A stretch of DNA of 17,314 nt from a bacterium (GTDB lineage: Bacteria > ARS69), in NCBI GenBank assembly GCA_025774805.1, contig JALGZR010000121.1, positions 1 through 17,314 on the forward strand, in the 5' to 3' direction. The notes beneath the pieces are model-generated. The model did no database searches, was not told the origin of the DNA, and saw nothing but the letters and a program-made list of their open reading frames with translations. Positions 14,219-17,314 of the stretch are shown in pieces (position 1 is the first letter of the stretch; each line of letters starts with the position of its first letter). Position numbers and translations under genes: made by a program.

Positions 14219-15381
14219 AGACTCCGGTGTTCGAGGAGTGGCGCGACCGACCGCTCGACGAGGTGCTCATCGCCTGCCGCGACCTCGTCGAGGACTCCGA
14301 GTTCGTGACCGTGAAACGGTGGCGCGAGAACGGCGGCAAGGTGTTGGGTCACTTCCAGGTCTACTTCCCCGAAGAGATCGCCCACGCGGCAGGAATGCTT
14401 CCGGTCAAGATCCGCGGCGCGTCGCTCGAGGCGACGAACGCCGATTCCCATTTCGGCTCCTATCTCTGTTCGATCCTGAAGACCTCCCTCGAGCTCGCAT
14501 TGAGCGGTCGGATCCGCCTCGACATGTTCGTCTCTCACCCGATCTGCGACGCTGCGCGCAATCTCGCCGCCATCTGGGGAAGGAACTTCTCTCATCCCTG
14601 CCAAATCCTCTACCTCCCTCAAAACGCAAACTCGTCTCACAGCGCGACGTATCTTCGAGGCGAGTACGACCGCCTGAGACGCGTCGCGGAAGAGGTTGCC
14701 GGCCGGTCCGTATCCGATGACGACCTTCGTCGATCCATCGAGGTCTTCAACGAGAACCGGCGCCTCCTCCGTGAGCTCTACCGAATCAAGCGAGACACCC
14801 CCTGGCTCGTCGCCGCCGAGGACGCCTACTGCCTGACCGCCGTGGCGGGCATGGTTCCGCGCGAGGAGCACAACGAGCTCCTGAGCACCGTACTTCCGCA
14901 GTTGAGATCGCGCACCGCACGCTCCCAGGACCGGGTCCGTGTCGTCTTCGAGGGCGGATTCTGCGAGCAGCCACCCCTCGATCTGATCCGCATGCTCGGC
15001 CGCACCTGTTACGTGGTGGACGACGACCTCCTCATCGGACTGCGCTGGATCACGGAAGACGTTCCTCTCGACGGTGATCCGCTCGCCTCCCTCGCGGAGT
15101 CGTACCTCGAGCGGTCGTCGTACAGTCCGGTTCAGCACGACCTGCGCAAGCCGAAGGAGCGAATGCTCCTTCAGCGGATCGATTCCTCCCGGGCCGACGC
15201 CGCGATCATCGCCGCCGCGAAGATGTGCGAGCCGGGTCTCGAAGAGCAGGTCGCCTACACCCATGCCCTTGACGAACGCGGCATCCCCTTCTTCGTGACC
15301 GAGTTCGAGGAGAACATGACGTCCTTCGAGCACCTCGAGCTTCAGGTGGAGACCTTCCTTGAGAACCTGCTCTTCGCCTGA
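14215..15381 (+). CDS. bcrC: Benzoyl-CoA reductase subunit C-like protein (2-hydroxyacyl-CoA dehydratase D-component family)
   Basis: 388 aa from GTG at 14215, overlapping the tetR stop by four bases. The protein belongs to the family that holds the [4Fe-4S]-bearing catalytic subunits of class I benzoyl-CoA reductase and 2-hydroxyacyl-CoA dehydratases. Typical blocks are LGHFQVYFPEEIAHAAGMLP (44-63), SHFGSYLCSILKTSLELALS (Cys85), FVSHPICDAARNLAAIWG (Cys111), VVFEGGFCEQPPLDLIRMLG (Cys250) and a final AAKMCEPG (Cys338). Cys85, 111 and 250 are the expected cluster-ligand candidates. Length and the order C-B-ATPase match bcrCBAD/bzdNOPQ. The complex uses ATP and reduced ferredoxin to reduce benzoyl-CoA to a cyclohexadiene-carboxyl-CoA in anoxic cytoplasm. 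A 2-hydroxyacyl-CoA dehydratase of the same family is the alternative; the subunit B sequence makes the reductase more likely. Confidence 0.85.
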   Translation: MKTPVFEEWRDRPLDEVLIACRDLVEDSEFVTVKRWRENGGKVLGHFQVYFPEEIAHAAGMLPVKIRGASLEATNADSHFGSYLCSILKTSLELALSGRIRLDMFVSHPICDAARNLAAIWGRNFSHPCQILYLPQNANSSHSATYLRGEYDRLRRVAEEVAGRSVSDDDLRRSIEVFNENRRLLRELYRIKRDTPWLVAAEDAYCLTAVAGMVPREEHNELLSTVLPQLRSRTARSQDRVRVVFEGGFCEQPPLDLIRMLGRTCYVVDDDLLIGLRWITEDVPLDGDPLASLAESYLERSSYSPVQHDLRKPKERMLLQRIDSSRADAAIIAAAKMCEPGLEEQVAYTHALDERGIPFFVTEFEENMTSFEHLELQVETFLENLLFA

Positions 15382-15412
15382 GGGCGAAGGCTCTTCGTCG
15401 GAGATACGGGCC

Positions 15413-16720
15413 ATGCACGCGAACACGAGCACGGACGGAATCGTCGGTCGCGGGAACAACGACGGGGCCCGTCTTTTCCGGGAATGGTTCGACGCCCTCT
15501 CCCGATGCGCCGACGAGGGGGGGCAATCCGCCTACGTCTTCGTCATGGGGAGCATCAACGAGATCCTCAAGGTCTTCGATCTGCCCGTCGTGTTTCCCGA
15601 GATCAACTCGCTTCAGACCGCGGTGCGCCGGGTCGCCCACGAGTACCTGGACGTGGCGGAGGACTACGGCTACTCGCCCGACATCTGCGGATACGTGAAG
15701 GCCGACGTGGCCACACAGCTTCGCGGCGGTGAGCACCCCATGGGACGGATTCCCAAGCCGAGCCTGGCCGTGCTGACCAATGCCTGCAACACGTACATCA
15801 AGTGGGCCGAGTTCTGGGAGCGCACTCACGACATTCCCGTTTTCACCCTCGATGTGCCGGGAACGCGCGAAGGGGGGCGGCAGACGTGGAACGGGGACCC
15901 CGACTTCGAGAACGACCGAAAGTACGTCGAGGTCCAGCTCCGGGAGCTCATCGGACTCTGCGAAGAGGTGACCGGGAAAGAGTTCGACATCGACCGCCTG
16001 CGAGAGGTCCTGGGGTGGGCGAACGAGATCAGCGTCGCCTGGAAGAGAATCCTGGAACTGAATCGCTCACGGCCGTCCCTTTTCAACGCTCTCACCGATG
16101 GGACGATCTACCTCGGGGTCGCCAACGGTTTCCGGGGCGCCCCGGAGGGCTCTCGATACTTCCGGGACCTCGTCGAGGAGATGGAGTACAAGGCGGAGCA
16201 CGGGATCGGCACCCTGACTCAAGAGCTTTACCGCCTCGTGTTCGTCGGCGTCCCCTGCTACCCCATTTTCCGACGATTCAACGAGATGTTCACGGAGTGG
16301 GGCGGGACCTTCGTGCACTCGACCTATCTCTGGTTCGCCTCGGGTGGCGCGAACACCGGTTTCGAGTACGACCTGGATCGTCCGATCGAGAGCCTCGCGG
16401 AGGGAGTTCTCGTCAGCGTACGCGACGCGATGGACAGCATGTTTCATCAGAATCGGGTGGTGGGATCCATGATCGACGATTTCCGGATCGACGGAATCGT
16501 CTACCACCCGATCAAGAGCTGTCGCACCGTTTCCACCGGACTCGCCGACGGTCGCAAGCACCTCTCCCGGGAGCGTGACGTCTCGAGCCTCTTCCTCGAG
16601 TCGGACATGATGGATCGACGGGTGGTCTCCGAGGCGCAGATGAAGAACCGGATCGACGCGTTCTTCGAGGGCCTGGCGTCGCGTCGCAGGCAGGCGAGCA
16701 TTGCCGGAGAGGGGAGGTAG
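15413..16720 (+). CDS. bcrB: Benzoyl-CoA reductase subunit B-like protein
   Basis: 435 aa from ATG at 15413, with GGAG upstream and 31 bp after the previous stop. It resembles BcrB through much of its length: GSINEILKVFDLPVVFPEIN (46-65), AEDYGYSPDICGYVKADVA (Cys92), VLTNACNTYIKWAEFW (Cys125), EFDIDRLREVL, then the C-terminal IKSCRTVSTG (Cys370) and LESDMMDRRVVSEAQMKNRI, corresponding to the 'IKSC...ETDLVD...KNRLESY' end of known BcrB/BadE/BzdO proteins as I recall them. Cys92, Cys125 and Cys370 are candidate [4Fe-4S] ligands. Together with the C subunit it forms the catalytic half where the aryl-CoA binds and is reduced. The substrate could be benzoyl-CoA or a substituted or related aryl-CoA. 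Confidence 0.87.
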   Translation: MHANTSTDGIVGRGNNDGARLFREWFDALSRCADEGGQSAYVFVMGSINEILKVFDLPVVFPEINSLQTAVRRVAHEYLDVAEDYGYSPDICGYVKADVATQLRGGEHPMGRIPKPSLAVLTNACNTYIKWAEFWERTHDIPVFTLDVPGTREGGRQTWNGDPDFENDRKYVEVQLRELIGLCEEVTGKEFDIDRLREVLGWANEISVAWKRILELNRSRPSLFNALTDGTIYLGVANGFRGAPEGSRYFRDLVEEMEYKAEHGIGTLTQELYRLVFVGVPCYPIFRRFNEMFTEWGGTFVHSTYLWFASGGANTGFEYDLDRPIESLAEGVLVSVRDAMDSMFHQNRVVGSMIDDFRIDGIVYHPIKSCRTVSTGLADGRKHLSRERDVSSLFLESDMMDRRVVSEAQMKNRIDAFFEGLASRRRQASIAGEGR

Positions 16721-16726
16721 GAGCAG

Positions 16727-17314
16727 ATGGCCTACGCAGCCGGCGTGGACGTCGGATCCACGCAGACGAAAGCGGTCATCATCGGCGAGGACCGGAAGAT
16801 CCACGGCCGGGCGCTGATCGACACCGGCTCCAACGTGATCATGGCCGCCGAGGCCGCCTACCAGGAGGCGCTGGAGAGCGGCGACATCGGGGAGGAGGAG
16901 GTCGAGTACGTCATCGGTACGGGATACGGACGCTACCGCGTGACGTTCGGAAACGCACAGGTCACCGAGATCAGCTGCCACGGCCGCGGGGCGGTGCACC
17001 TCTTTCCCGGCACCCGCACCGTCGTGGACATGGGCGGGCAGGACACGAAAGCCATTCAGGTGAGCCCCACCGGGGAGATCGTGGACTTCTGCATGAACGA
17101 CAAGTGCGCCGCCGGTACCGGGCGGTTCTTGGGAGCCGCGGCCACCGCCCTCGGTATCCCGCTCGGGGACCTCGGCCCGACGGCCCTCCGGTCGGAGAAG
17201 CCGGTCCGCATCAGCACGACCTGCACCGTCTTCGCCGAGTCGGAGGTCCTCTCCTGGTTGGGCAAGGGCAAGAAGATCGAAGACATCCTCTGGGGGGTCC
17301 ACCAATCGATCGCG
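16727..17314 (+). CDS. BadF/BadG/BcrA/BcrD-type ATPase subunit of benzoyl-CoA reductase (partial, 3' end outside window)
   Basis: 196 codons are present from ATG at 16727, seven bases after the bcrB stop and behind a GGAG site; the frame is open to the window end. The ASKHA-fold ATPase signatures are clear: [15 protein letters not shown] (phosphate-1, residues 6-20), [11 protein letters not shown] (64-74), [14 protein letters not shown] (phosphate-2, 99-112), [15 protein letters not shown] (Cys127) and [20 protein letters not shown] (Cys166). The two Cys are those that bind the [4Fe-4S] cluster shared between the paired ATPase subunits. The subunit couples ATP hydrolysis to low-potential electron transfer to the B/C half. 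In bcrCBAD/bzdNOPQ order the third gene is the A-type subunit, but A and D cannot be told apart on this fragment, and a second ATPase gene is expected just downstream. Confidence 0.9.
   Translation, partial: MAYAAGVDVGSTQTKAVIIGEDRKIHGRALIDTGSNVIMAAEAAYQEALESGDIGEEEVEYVIGTGYGRYRVTFGNAQVTEISCHGRGAVHLFPGTRTVVDMGGQDTKAIQVSPTGEIVDFCMNDKCAAGTGRFLGAAATALGIPLGDLGPTALRSEKPVRISTTCTVFAESEVLSWLGKGKKIEDILWGVHQSIA

Overview
High-GC bacterial DNA, densely packed, with GTG and TTG starts and clear Shine-Dalgarno sites. The secreted M28 peptidase ends in a FlgD/T9SS-type beta domain of the sort common in FCB-group and candidate-phylum genomes. Multi-pass GT-C proteins and a MuiA-like protein fit that picture, so a lineage such as Candidatus Eisenbacteria or a relative is my best guess. 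It is an inference; no rRNA or tRNA gene is present to fix the taxonomy.

Layout. 1-442 (+) is the C-terminal end of a probable membrane glycosyltransferase. It converges on a minus-strand pair: an SGNH/GDSL-like membrane-anchored protein (487-1506) and a multi-pass GT-C-like protein (1671-3419). Each of these two has its own recognisable promoter. 3601-7222 (-) is a compact three-gene operon: a small cupin, an MIO-type aromatic amino acid lyase (histidine ammonia-lyase superfamily), and a 560-residue protein with a GNAT-like C-terminal half. The lyase carries Ala-Cys-Gly instead of Ala-Ser-Gly at the cofactor-forming triad and has an apparent one-base frameshift near its start. Divergent to it is a secreted MuiA/DUF4139 protein (7543-9246, +). 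That gene converges, across a strong hairpin, on an M28 aminopeptidase (9300-10988, -). Upstream of the peptidase is a GT-C glycosyltransferase with a TPR-like tail (11105-13309, -).

13534-17314 (+) is the most informative block. A sigma70-like promoter runs straight into a perfect 26-bp palindrome, followed by a TetR-family regulator. The regulator overlaps (GTGA) the first of three genes in the order of a class I ATP-dependent benzoyl-CoA reductase: subunit C, subunit B, and the ATPase/activator subunit, which is cut by the window end. The likely logic is an autoregulated operon for anaerobic dearomatisation of benzoyl-CoA or a related aryl/acyl-CoA, de-repressed when the TetR protein binds its ligand.

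The lyase operon and the reductase operon could be linked (aromatic amino acid to cinnamate-type acid to aryl-CoA to ring reduction), but nothing in the window proves this. No CRISPR array, insertion sequence, tRNA, rRNA or recognisable riboswitch was seen.
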